The position numbers and the translations under genes were made by a program. The notes below the pieces were generated by a model. The model ran no database searches. It had not been told where the DNA came from and was given only the letters and a program-made list of their open reading frames with translations. A stretch of 64,000 nucleotides of DNA from positions 33,294,001 through 33,358,000 of the forward strand of contig OX579635.1 of NCBI GenBank assembly GCA_951230915.1. Direction: 5' to 3'. Source of the stretch: Antitrichia curtipendula. Taxonomy: Eukaryota > Streptophyta > Bryopsida > Hypnales > Leucodontaceae. Shown in pieces: positions 11,991 to 23,054 of this stretch (position 1 is its first letter; each line of letters opens with the position of its first letter).

Positions 11991-13166
11991 CTACCGGATT
12001 GTAATGTTTGCCAATTGTTTTCCTAAATCCTGCAAGATCGAATATTCACTTTGACCTTGACTAAGTAGAAGGTTGTGGATCCCAATTTTCCTTTGCCGTG
12101 ATTGCTCTCTTTTCTCTGGTCGTCGGCACTTGTCTCTATGTTGATCGACTTCATCTTTCTTCTTTAGTATCTCCAGTTTGTCTTTAGTAGGTCGACCTCT
12201 CTTGGTGTTCATCACTTCGGGGTCAGTTTCTTGTACTCTGCTGTCGCCAACAATCTGGAGCAGGTTTACCTCAGCGAGATGAGCCTTTGGAATTTCAGAG
12301 GATGTCTTTAGAATTTCTGGGCAGTCACTTTTATAATGCCCCCTCTTCCCACAACCATGGCAGGTGACAAATTGCACCAAATAAGGTGTGTTCGGTCGAT
12401 TCTCTGATGCTGGACTTTTCGAGCGATTGTTGCTGCCTTGTCCTTATAGTAGAAATAATTTTAGGTCGTGCATATCTAATATAAGTTGAGTTATCTCAGG
12501 ACCTTTAACTTTTACTTCTCTTTTGATTTCGGTGATTGGGGTGGCTACTTGAATTGGCTGGGACACCACAGGTGTGATCGCAGTCATGACAAGTTGTGGC
12601 TGCAATATACTCGTTAAGTTCATCTCCTTCCTTTGAGCTAGCACGAGGGCGCTTTCAAAAGTGGCTGGCTCCTTCCAGGCAACAATCTCCTGGATGGCCG
12701 GCTTAAGGCCATTGACAAAACTGCGTAGAGCCAGAGCTTCGATGCTTCTAATACTTGCAGTTGTGTTCTCTGGGCTCTGGGTTTGCGCATTGTCTGAGCT
12801 GGTAGGTACGCTGTTCAAACTAGGCTAGATACGAGATTGGAGCTCGCGAATCCGCTTGCTAAACTGGCGGACGCTTTCACCATTCTGTTATTTGATCAAA
12901 CTGAAAGTCCCAAGGAGACTTTGATAGGATTCTCTCTCTTGGAATTCAGAAATTAGCGCGGTCGTCAACGCCTCCCACGATGTTACGACTGCTTCATTTT
13001 GTTGTTCAAACCAAAAGGACGCAGTATCATCGAGGTGTATAGGTAAAAGTTCGAGCCATGCGGTCTCAATTCTATCCCCATTTGCCATGCATGCTCTCTT
13101 AAATTGTCGCAAGAATCTCTCTGGGTCTTCACGCTCTTTCCCGGTAAAAACAGGTATAGCTACCAT
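11991..13166 (-). pseudogene. Ty3 gag (capsid and zinc knuckle), broken
   Basis: The segment at 12888-13166 starts MVAIPVFTGKEREDPERF. The later phrase SFWFEQQNEAVVTSWEAL matches the retrotransposon gag capsid pattern (FxG..P..FL, then W..L...F). The segment at 12444-12818 continues with LRSFVNGLKPAIQEIV. The segment at 11991-12380 carries a CCHC zinc knuckle, CHGCGKRGHYKSDC (ligands at residues 7, 10, 15 and 20), which binds RNA. In-frame TAA and TAG codons separate the first two segments. The product would form the virus-like particle. Confidence 0.85.
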
Positions 13167-14787
13167 TATGGGAACCCTTGGAAAAAGATTATCCTTTCGC
13201 AGTCTCGCGCTGTCTGATAACTTCTAGATCGCCACCAGAGGCCGTTTCACTCGGGCTCACTAAATCTAGGTAAGAAGTATCCAAGGACAATAAAATCTCG
13301 CGTGATTCAAAACTGCGAGGCCAAGGGCGAGATGAAAAGTCTCTTTGCTTTTGTCTTTGATTTCAAACCGCAACCTTGGAGGATGTGCCACAAGCTCTGC
13401 AGTTTGACTCTCTCAACAACGGGCGGAATGTTATCAATTAATGAGAAGTAATTGACAGTTGAATAATATGATTTTCATATAGTCTTCAGAAAGCACTAGT
13501 AAGCCCAAGAGCACAACTGTGACAGAAACTCCACGAAGCAATTCCAGGCATGAATTTAAGAAAAAATTGTGATTATTCCTACTCCCTGAAATAGTTTGGC
13601 ATTTGATTGAATTGACGTTCCCAAACCAATTTCACAGTTTCACTAAATCAAATGTTGTCTCCACCAAACGCTTGCCAGTCCGTGAGATAGCCAGCAAAAA
13701 CAAACTTTGTTCTCTCAATCGCATCACAGCTCCACTAAGACTGCAATCGGAGTGCAATCGAAGTGCGGTATTCTCGATTGAGGAATCGCTAAGAATCCGA
13801 CATATGCAATTTAAATTAAAGCTCACAAGATGCAAGTACCTCTTTGTAGAGGACAACTCTGCTCCCCTTCCGCTAAAGGTGTTCCAGACGGTTTCACCAA
13901 GAAAACCCCGTGTCTTCTCGCGCTGTCTGTGCATTCTCACGAGCGATCTTCCTAGCAAATGCTGAAGTCAATTCTGAAGCAAGCGGCAAAACTAGTGGCG
14001 TCGAGCAATCTTCCAGCGTGATCAGTGGCATCCTCGGATCAACACCCCTCGCGTCACTCGGCCTTCCAGTCGCCAGCATACATCTTTCAAATTTTCAATT
14101 CTCAGTTCGAAGTTGCAGCGTCGAGATGTTCTATTTTCTTTAATTCAAAACCGACTTCAGGGGTAGGAGTGACCGAATGACTCGGCTCACACAGCGAACT
14201 ACTCTCCAACGGCCCCAACTCGCAATCTTGCGCAAAAGCTCCGCAACGTTTGCACACAAACTGCCACCCTCATAAATCTCCACTAGACTTCAAAATATGC
14301 TCTGATCTACGAATTGATCGGCCTACGGATCAGAGTTCTTGAAATGTGAAAGCAGGCTCGGCGAATGAGTCTTCCTCAATGAAAAACTACAGATTGACTT
14401 CGTCAAAATCCAGCAACTCGGTGAGGTAGCTCGCTGACGCGTTGAAAACTCTGTACGTGTGAGTTACAAAACTGGTGGGCTCAACTTCTTCGGTCACTTG
14501 CAGCGCTGCTTCAATTGGCTCTAAAGCTATATTAACGAATCTATGAATTGAAGGTAATCGATTCTCGCCCACGTTTCTGTCTTCATCTAGCATCAGCTCA
14601 TCCACTTCATCACCAAAAATCTCCACTCGAGAAGGATGTGTGTAGCACATAACGCCGTTGACACTGCTCCTAATATACTCCTTCAACCCAAGTAATTACA
14701 ATGAACCTTTTCCGTATGCTACTATGTAAAATTGGCACGGCTCTCATCCTTTGACAAATTCTTTCGTGTCCCAGCAATGGAGCCAGA
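13167..14787 (-). other. Long leader of the Ty3 element, with primer-site candidate
   Basis: About 1.6 kb lies between the 5' LTR and gag, longer than a usual leader. It holds a 99-codon minus-strand ORF (14387-14686, acidic, no known domain). It also holds overlapping ORFs at 13632-13958, 13894-14079 (minus) and 13603-13965 (plus), none recognisable. Two bases inside the 5' LTR the minus strand reads TGGCTCCATTGCTGG (14771-14785). This starts with the TGG that pairs with a tRNA CCA end, so it is a primer-binding-site candidate; the tRNA was not identified. Confidence 0.5.
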
Positions 14788-15068
14788 TGAAAACACATAA
14801 TTTAACACACCTCTTGAAAATATAATTTTATTCCCTTTTATTTATATTGAAAGCTATCACAAGTATATCCTTGAGTGCCCTCCTAGATATTTTCCTATGT
14901 CTTTCTCTACTATCACTTCTAGCTAACACCCTCCTTATAAAGAAGGCAAACCGTATGATGTGCCAAGAATGGCAACCACCTGGCGGTTCTCCCTAGTTGG
15001 TTTGGAGAGTGCACGTAAATGTGAGAAATGATGAAAGGTTGGGGATGATGCCAAAATTCATCGTATCA
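14788..15068 (-). repeat. 5' LTR of the Ty3 element
   Basis: 281 bp, direct copy of 8216-8496, with TG...CA ends on the minus strand. As the upstream LTR in the direction of transcription it would carry the promoter. The right copy of the GCAC duplication follows at 15069-15072. Confidence 0.92.
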
Positions 15069-15290
15069 GCACTAATCACGGCTTGCTAATTGCGTTTAAA
15101 AGGTTGATTAAGGAAATCAACACTAATTATTTAATTAGGAAAAAAACACCAAAGTTTAATTCAAAAACTCACCTCTTCACTGCCGATTTCGGAAATCACT
15201 TTGTCCATGTCCACGTATTCATCCTCATGCTCCATGGTAACCTTTTGTTTTGTTTTATTTTTTCCAAGCTCACCGCTTAATTCGAGAAAG

Positions 15291-18103
15291 TGTCACACCC
15301 TTGCAATCTAACTTCCCTCTTTCCCTTCCTCCTTCCTTTTCTTTCTCCCTTTCTTCTTCTACACTAGTACTATTCCACCTAAGCTTTTATGGATATCTTA
15401 CAACTATGGACTCAAACTCCAAGGAGATTTTAATGTCCCTCCTACCCTCTTACACAATTTTGCCTTTGCGTCATCCTAATTCTCCTCCCAACGGTCACTA
15501 CGAATTCTCAAGAATTTCTTCCCTAAGCCTACCTAATCCTAGGCCTAAGTCACTATTTATTGTCTCTCACCTTCTCCCACCTATTTCAACTTCTTCTTCA
15601 CTAATCTCCTTCCATTCTTGATTTTTGTTGTATTTGTGGTGAGAGAATTGGGAGTGCTTGTTTGCAGGTGTGTGTAGGGTATCAATGACGCCCCCTTCTC
15701 TTCTTCCCTTCCTTTCCTAGCCTAGCCTACTTCGTCCCGCTCTATACTAGCATAGTCCTTTCGGCTTGTTTTCTGTGTTTAGAGCCTAGGATCCAGTAAG
15801 GACCAAAAAGAACGAAAAAAAAGAAAAACAAACAAACAAGGATTTGTGTTTTTTCCTCCCCCTTCTTCCTAGCCGGAGAGGCCTGGCCTGCTGGGAATCG
15901 GGTTCTCTGGGTGAGGGCTAGGGAGTCGGGCTGTCCGAGGCCACCATGGGAGTTGGGCTGGCCGGGGGAGTCGGGCTACTGGGAGAGTTGGGCTTTCCAT
16001 AGGCTGCCAGGAGTTGGGGTTCTCTTTGGATTGGGGCCTCTATTAGAATAACACGGAACTGGGCCCTTGGCCTCAATACTATTTTGGACTCAAGTAATTC
16101 TAAAATGGACACCAACTGGCAACATGGATAACTTCGGGGGAAATAAGTCCCAATGCTAAACTGGAAGACTTTGGAGAGTGAACGACAACTCTACGCTGGA
16201 TGGCCTTGGGTAGACTCTAATTTTGGACACTAAACTTTGAGAGCTTTCAACAATCTTTTGGAAACTAAACTTTGAACATGCACACCTAGGGGATTCAAAG
16301 CTCCGCCATAGAACTGGGTTTAACACCAAATCTAAGACTCTCGACTCCTAGGGGGTTCAAAGCTTCGCCGTCTCACAGCTTTTAACACACAATCTAAGAC
16401 TCTTGGGCTAAAGGGGTCCAAAGCTTCATCGTCTACGTGGGGCCCACAATTAGCAAGGACAAAGTTAAACAAAGGTGACTCACAAAAGAACCCTTAGCAC
16501 AACACTATGTTAGCACAACTTCTACACGTACGAGGTAGGACCCACACTGATTAATAGGACTTAAGACTCCACACTAAAAGCCCCCCAAAGCGGCATCGCC
16601 AAGGTACGGTGGGGGGTGATCTTTAGGATTAGTACAATGACAAAAAAGACTCTTAAAACTTCACGAGTTAGATCACAAAATATACAAGGGAGAGAGGGGC
16701 TCTCCACTTACAACAAGGTACCAAAAAACTACACCAAAGAGTACACAAAACAGGGTAGAAGGACCCCCAAGGACCTTCAAAGCTTGAAAATAAGCAACAA
16801 TGGAGGCAAAAGCGCTCCAAAAACACTGTAGAGGTTTTTGGCTTCAAATGCCAAGATATCCAAAATAACTTGGACCCACGGATCCAAAATAAGAATTAGG
16901 GATATTCTAGAGAAAAAAATGGGGCCCTTAAATAGGTTTCCAAGGGCCCACCCCTCCCTCTAGAGTTCTAAGTTAACCTTATCAAATTGGATTTTCATTC
17001 TCATCCTCAAAGATTTTCATCCTAATCCCTAAAAATCTACTTCTACCATCTATGCTGGACCAACATCCTAACTTTTGGAGATTAACTCCAATTGTCAAAC
17101 AGATTGCACCGTTGGCTCTAGATCGCCGTGTTTAGTTCTAGATCCACTTCTCCCCCGTATCGAGGCCAAAAACCCATCGTAGGCTAATTTAGTTTTAAAA
17201 CCAAATTGTGATAAAATCCTAGATGTTGGGGGTCTCTTCTTTTGAGAAATGTGAATAGCCTAGGGTCTTTGGTAGGTGCGAGAGAGTCGGAAAGGACTTT
17301 TGGTTGACTTCATTTTGCCATCGTATGGTCCCGGAATGCCGGTCAACGTGGCGGGGATCCCGCCATTTGGTTAATTCCCAAGGAATCTCGCCGGTTCAGG
17401 TACTTGCCGCTATCAGAATGTTGTGAAACTTCACGGAGCGCATTATTAACATAAAGCAAGCTAGTCTAATTTTTAGTGAGGTTTTATTGTAACCTGGATA
17501 ATTTCCATGAAATTCCCGTTGGAAGTTAGAAGGGTTGACTTCCCGGAAAAGGTTCTTCTGCAAGTCAGAAGATGCCGGGAATTTTCACGCGACCTCTCAG
17601 CGAGTTGCATGAAAGACGTGTAGGTGCATTTCCATACCTGGCACGATTGGTTAGTGGAGATTAAAACTGGCCATCTCCTCGAATTAGCGACGGTGCCGGA
17701 ATCTTTTGCAGATAGAGGAATCTTGGCACATCGATTTCGTCGTTGGACTCTTGGCATGGGATTTACCTTAGAACACCATCCTTGGGCTGTAGATTCCTCC
17801 ACGGCCCGGTCTTGCATCAGTGGCTTTTGCATGCTAACAATTGGGGTTTGGGAATTCATCGATCTAATGGAGAATTCTAAACCTAACTCTAGGATCCGAC
17901 CTAGTGGCCTCGTTGTGCATCCCTTGGACTGACTTAGCTATGAATTGCCACATTCATGGTGGGATTTAGCCCTTTTGGGGCTATGCGACTCAAATCCTCC
18001 AAATCTAACGTTTCGTTATTTCTACCCTATTTTTAGGCCAGGTTTGGGGGGATTCTAAGTCTAAATACAAATCTAGACCAAATACTATAATGGGTATGAC
18101 ACA
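15291..18103. mobile_element. Possible LTR-type element or remnant, GC-richer block
   Basis: The block starts TGTCACACCC and its far end reads GGGTATGACA. These ends are mutually inverted (TGTCAYACCC), a common LTR terminus in plants. The interior is clearly richer in G and C than its surroundings, has a pyrimidine-rich part at 15300-15620 and GGTATCAATGACGCC at about 15680, which resembles a primer site. No second LTR, no clear target duplication and no retroelement protein were found. The ORFs inside (for example 15250-15621 and 17473-17859) are unrecognised. The call is tentative. Confidence 0.25.
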
Positions 18104-18331
18104 ACCCTATTTTTGGTTCTACACTCTTTTTATGGCTTTTTGTATATTTTTCTTAACTTTAAATTGCAAATTTTCAAAAAAATAATTCTACAAGTTCCAA
18201 GTGACAAATTGGAAGCTTACATGACTACATATTTTGTGACACTCTAAGACTTCCACATTTTAAAGTTAAATCCAAGGATAAAATCATATATGCGAACAAA
18301 TTGTAATTTGAGTAGCTCCATTAGAAAAAAT

Positions 18332-19503
18332 TTGACCCCTGCGGAGGGCCGCTAACTTTTTGTTTTCGTCCCCCCCCCCCCCCCCCCCCCTCTTACAATG
18401 CAAATAAAAAATAAAAAAAAAATGTTTTTTTATTAAAAAAAATACTTAATCTGATATGGCACTACTAATTTCTAGTAGAATTTAAAATTAAAATTAAAAT
18501 TTTTCCTATAATTGCACCACTGCCACTAAAAATTCATGGCGTGAAATTTTTTCTAATGATGAACTACAATCGCAATCATGATTCGTCAATGTTGCGAGAA
18601 GAAGACCTTTTGTTTTTTATTTATACAATTTTATCTTTTCACAATTGCTTTTACATAAGAACTGGTGTGAATGTATAAAAGGAGGCTTGAAAACAATTTG
18701 AGCATTAAGAACCACTCCTACAAAAGTGCCCAAAACAATGCACAAGGATGTAGAAATGGGAGTGACTTTGTGTGGTGAAAAACTACCATCCCATGTGTCA
18801 TTTTAGGCTATTGAGCAGGTAACATGATTTACCATCATTTGTGATTTTGCTCATAATAAAGTCCTAAATTTGGTGAGGTCTGCAAAATGGCATTGAAATG
18901 TTAAAAAATTGCAAGAAAAATTGCAAAAAATACATGAGGTTGAACATCTTCTACTAAAATGCTTCTCAGTCACTCATAGCTTCTTGGATTGATGTGAAAA
19001 TTTAACCACACAAACAAGACTAGTATGTACAATTTTTCCAAAATAATTGATTGGAAACGGACATTGTACGAAGAAGAAATAAACTGCCAAATTTCACTAT
19101 GATCCAAAAATGTAGGAATTTTGAACTTCGAATTGATCCCAAACGTTCAAAACAACTTGGATTGACATGAAAATTTTACCACAATCACTAGACTGCAAGG
19201 GGAGCATAATCCAACAAATTTAATTGAAAACAAACATCAAATGAAGTAGGTACAAGTCCCCAAAGTTGCAGCTATAAAATGCATTTTGGTGGACTCAAAT
19301 TAAACCTGTGAACTTTGATTGGCTTCAAAAAAATCAGTACAGCTTGGATTGATCCAAAAAAAACTTCCACACAAACTAGAAGAGAAAATGCAAGTTTCTC
19401 AACAAGTTTTTATTGAATTTGGACATCAGATGCAAAAGTTACAACACTTTGAATTGGACTTTAAACTATGTGAAGAAACCCTGGGACGTTTAGGGGTTGC
19501 AAT
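18332..19503 (+). repeat. TTAA-type repeat, family C, copy C1 (degenerate ends)
   Basis: It begins TTTGACCCCTGCGGAGG and ends GTTTAGGGGTTGCAA, decayed forms of the C2 ends (TTAACCCCTCACCGCC and GGGGTTAA). The interior at about 18950-19470 aligns along its whole length with 49655-50170: both have AAAATGCTTCTCAGT, then CTTCTTGGATTGAT, TTGAACTTCGAATTG, and AACTTGGRTTGACATGAAAA. It contains a homopolymer of 21 C (18370-18390). Confidence 0.55.
18370..18390 (+). repeat. Poly-C homopolymer
   Basis: An uninterrupted run of 21 C residues. Its length may be an assembly or sequencing estimate. Confidence 0.9.
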
Positions 19504-21690
19504 AAATTTTGATTTACAATGGGGAGTGAATTGAATGGAAATGTACAATGTATCATTCTTAAATCCAATGGCTCCATTCAAAAGGCATATTCTGATTCAT
19601 CATAGTTGCACCTATGAGCATTAATAGGGACCTAGGCACCTCTAACTTTCAAAAATCATATGTTATTCATTCCAAGTCAAAAAATTAAAATTAAAATTTC
19701 CATTGTTGTGTTCCTCATTTCTCTTTCTTCTACAAAAATGTAAAAATTCTTTGGGTCCAAGCATTTCTGTACATGTGTCTTTCTTCCCTTAGATGAGTGC
19801 TTTTTGAGCCTTCTACCTTACTTCAACTATTTTTTTGTTCTTTTCTATTTATTTATAAACAAGACAGTGAAAATTAAAAGGCATAAACAGGAACAATAGT
19901 CCAACTCATAGGAACGCCTCAACCTGGATGGGAGATTGAGAGAAATGCCACTCGAGCTTGTGGAATGTAAATTAGAGCATCACCACCTATCCTGCATTTC
20001 TGGGTGGTGATATGGCTTGCATAAGGGGGGATCATTTATTTTGCAAGCTAGGAGCCCCACCTGTCCCTGTCATAACCTCTTAAGAGGCCGACTTAAAGTG
20101 GCTGGGAGGTAAAAAATTCAAATAAAGAAATGGTCTATGTACAATAAATAGTCCGCAACTTGTTGGAGGTGCTAACTCATGGTTTATATGAAGATGCGCA
20201 CTCTCATTCTTGTGCACTACATATTGAAAGAAACTATCTAAGTTGTTGAAAGGCTAAGTATACTTGTTTTAAATATGCTCATTTTAATTATTGGAATGAA
20301 AGGCTAAAAGTTCTGGTAATATTAGTAAAATAGACTGAAACTACTCCAAAAAATACCAAACATTTTGAGCAATTTTTTTTGGAAGTTATTACATTACATT
20401 CTATAATATTAATCCATAAAGGACACAGTCCCTCACAACCAAGTAGTCACCAAAATGCTACAACTATTGGACCGGTAGCTGCACTCTCTGTTCTATAGTG
20501 AAGAGTCAATCATCCATCAACCAACTTTGGCTCTAGCATCCTTTAACCTCAAGGTAGGTTCATATCCATTCAGGAATACTCAAAGATCATGTCTTATCTA
20601 AATTTCCCTTTTTAAATTGCATTGATTTATATCAAATTTTTATTTTTATTTCATCTCACTATGACTATGAATTGTCAATGAACTATGATAATTTGTAGTT
20701 TCTTTTATGAAAAAGTGTCATAGTTACAATTTTTGTGACTAAGAGTGAAAATTAATTTGTAAATATAACAAAAAAAATCCAATTAATTTGTAAATATATA
20801 AAAAAAAGTCCAATTAATTTGAAATTATTTCAAGTAGTACATATAGCAATGGAGATTTGTGTGAAATTTATTCAATAAGTTGTTATATTTTTACACAAAA
20901 AGCACCCTTGACAATGACCTTCAAGTCAAATTTTTCTCTAAGCGCTTTAGGAACACATAGAGTGTTTGGTTGCGACTTGATGTCGTCGGTTTGGTATTAT
21001 CTTCTATCTTCAATCTTCTACTTTTAATCAATCTTCCATTGGCCTATTCTGTTACGGGCTCTAAACCGGTGTAAGGTTCAAGGTAGGGATAAGAAACTAT
21101 GGGATACGGGACGGATAAAACGAGACGACAGACACGAGCTACTATTTGAATGATGGAATTCTAAACTTCAAATTCACGGTTTGCTGGCCAAAACTCCAAA
21201 CTGTGAGAACAGAGCAAGTCTTGACCGTGTCCAGGTGACCAATCCCACTTCGTCATCAAAACAATAAATGGGGTTGAATCATGGTTGAATCATGGTTGAA
21301 TCATGGTTGAATCCAGATTGCCCGCAACAATGTTTACAAAGCAGAAATAAAATAAATAACAACGAGTCTCCAAATCCAACTAGGAATAACAAAGCCACAT
21401 CCACACATATATATAAAAATAAAAATAAACATTCCTCTTCAAATTGTCAAATCTTCATGTCTTCATGTCTTCATGTCTTCATGTCTTCATGTTTTAAGAA
21501 AAACAATAGAAAAAATCCAAACAACAAGTTCTACAAAGGCTGCGACCTTCTAACTAGTGCCATAGACGGCTCACAACTTCAAATGCTAAATATAATAATA
21601 TTTTGAAAAGCCCTTCTAACAATATACTACACGTCTGAATTTCATCCCATTCTAAAATACTTTCCAAAAGTTATGTGGGTTCAAAGTAGA
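19504..21690. other. AT-rich spacer with short tandem repeats, no gene seen
   Basis: It contains a duplicated segment of about 37 bp (about 20750-20820, CCAATTAATTTGTAAATAT), a 12-bp tandem repeat (ATGGTTGAATC-like, 21272-21313), and an 8-bp tandem repeat TCTTCATG (21451-21491). A somewhat GC-richer stretch at 19890-20120 is unassigned. The 104-codon ORF at 21292-21606 is built from these tandem repeats and is not a gene. Confidence 0.45.
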
Positions 21691-22430
21691 GACTCTTCTC
21701 CTTCTTTAACAACTAACTATTGCCTCTTTGTTCCTCTATAACTTTTGTTTTACAAATCTCGTATACAAGTGTAATATCAATTTTGAAAGCTAATACAACT
21801 AAGTACAGTACACAAAATTTTCACTACAAAATAAGACTTTGTCCGTAAGTTATAGTCAATCAAAATTTGGATCTCTAATTTTAAAAGAGCATCCAACCTC
21901 TGAACTTCTACACACCATAACTCTTTCAATACACCTCCAAATAACTTGAGTAATAGCAATTTGAAGAGCTAAACTAAAAATCTATCACTTCTAAAATTTT
22001 AAGAAGAAACCTTCAAATTGACAGACGGTTATGGCTCCTCAAAATTTTGCCTATGTTCCAACAAAAGGCAGCCAACCTTCAAACCTTCACACCTCCATAA
22101 CTTCTTCTTCAAAGCTCCAAATCTCAAGTTTAATAACTTATTAGAAATCTAAAACAATGATAAACACATCCTTCAAATAATATTGTAAATTAATAGACAA
22201 AATGTTAGTTATGGCTTGTCAAAGTCTCTGCCTTTTTTTCATAAATGGCTTTGGATCTTCACAAATTCAAGCATTCATAACTTTTGCATCCTAACTCCAA
22301 ATCAAGCTTGCAAACTCATTTCGGAAAGGTATTTGCACAATGAACAACTCTTCTAAATTACATTACAAAAAGATTCAAACACAGAGAGATATATCCCTCC
22401 AAAGTCTCGGATTTCTCCTTCCCTTCAAAC
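21690..22430. repeat. Diverged tandem repeat, unit about 180 bp, about four units
   Basis: Four successive blocks share the same order of phrases: CATAACTTTTG or CATAACTTCTTC, then CTCCAAATC..AAG, then a run ending near GACAAA..GTTAGTTATGGC, then TCAAAATTTTGCC or TCAAAGTCTCTGCC. Spacing between equivalent phrases is about 170-190 bases. Units are strongly diverged, so the array is old. No coding role is apparent. Confidence 0.5.
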
Positions 22431-22729
22431 CTTCACTCACACATACACACACACACTAACTAAAGAATCTTTTCCCTACTTTTTTCCCTCCTACAGAAAG
22501 GAGGGGGGGCACATCAGCCCATATTCCTCGCCCCGCCAAAGATACCTATCCTCTTTTATTTTCACACTTTCCAAATCCATCTACATTCCTTAGTAATTTT
22601 ATTTAAATGAAAGGCAAAATATACGAGCCTTTCAAGCATCTAGATAAATAAAATAAAATGAACAAACATAAAAAAAATAATACCATAGGGTAGCCACGTG
22701 CCCTTTTGGGCACATAAAAGAGTTGAACA

Positions 22730-22860
22730 CATATCTCCAGTTGCCAAGTCATGGACTTGGTTGGCTAGAGAAACGGTGGCCTTTGGTCACCTGCCGGTCT
22801 AGGTTCGAAACCGATCGGACTCGTCAAGCGGCTTGGGCGGCCCATGGCTTGGCACGCTAG
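22730..22860 (+). repeat. tRNA-derived SINE-like segment
   Basis: GGTTCGAAACC at 22802-22812 fits the RNA polymerase III B box (GGTTCGAANCC). TTGGCTAGAGAAACGG at about 22763-22778 resembles an A box, with spacing within the usual range. The surrounding bases are unusually GC-rich for the window. No full cloverleaf with acceptor stem could be drawn, so a SINE head or tRNA pseudogene is more likely than a working tRNA. No poly-A tail or target duplication was located. Confidence 0.4.
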
Positions 22861-23054
22861 TGAAGCAGGAAATTGGACCAACCAACCCGCTACCTACCCC
22901 CCTAAGTTGTGCATGTGACAAGTGGCGCAACACTCGTATATTCACGGGTCCTTGGTTGCCTTCAAACCATGGTTCTTACCGCGACCAACCTCTTTTGCCT
23001 CAACTCTTTGTTTATTGAAATTCAAACATATCACGCTAAAATACGTATATCTAC

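Larger units (their letters stand above)
8216..15068 (-). mobile_element. Ty3-type LTR retrotransposon, structurally complete, coding-dead
   Basis: Two 281-bp direct LTRs (8216-8496 and 14788-15068) bound a 6853-bp element read on the minus strand. The order is gag, protease, reverse transcriptase, RNase H, integrase, which is the Ty3 order. LTRs begin TG and end CA. A 4-bp duplication, GCAC, flanks the element (8212-8215 and 15069-15072). A purine tract and a TGG-starting primer-site candidate sit at the expected inner borders. The frame is broken many times by stops and shifts, so it cannot encode a full polyprotein. No chromodomain is visible after the integrase, so it belongs with the non-chromodomain Ty3 elements. 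The two LTRs differ at only scattered positions, so the insertion is not ancient. Confidence 0.93.

Noticed and set aside
22763..22812. Functional tRNA gene
   Set aside because: A and B boxes are plausible, but no complete acceptor stem or anticodon arm could be paired.
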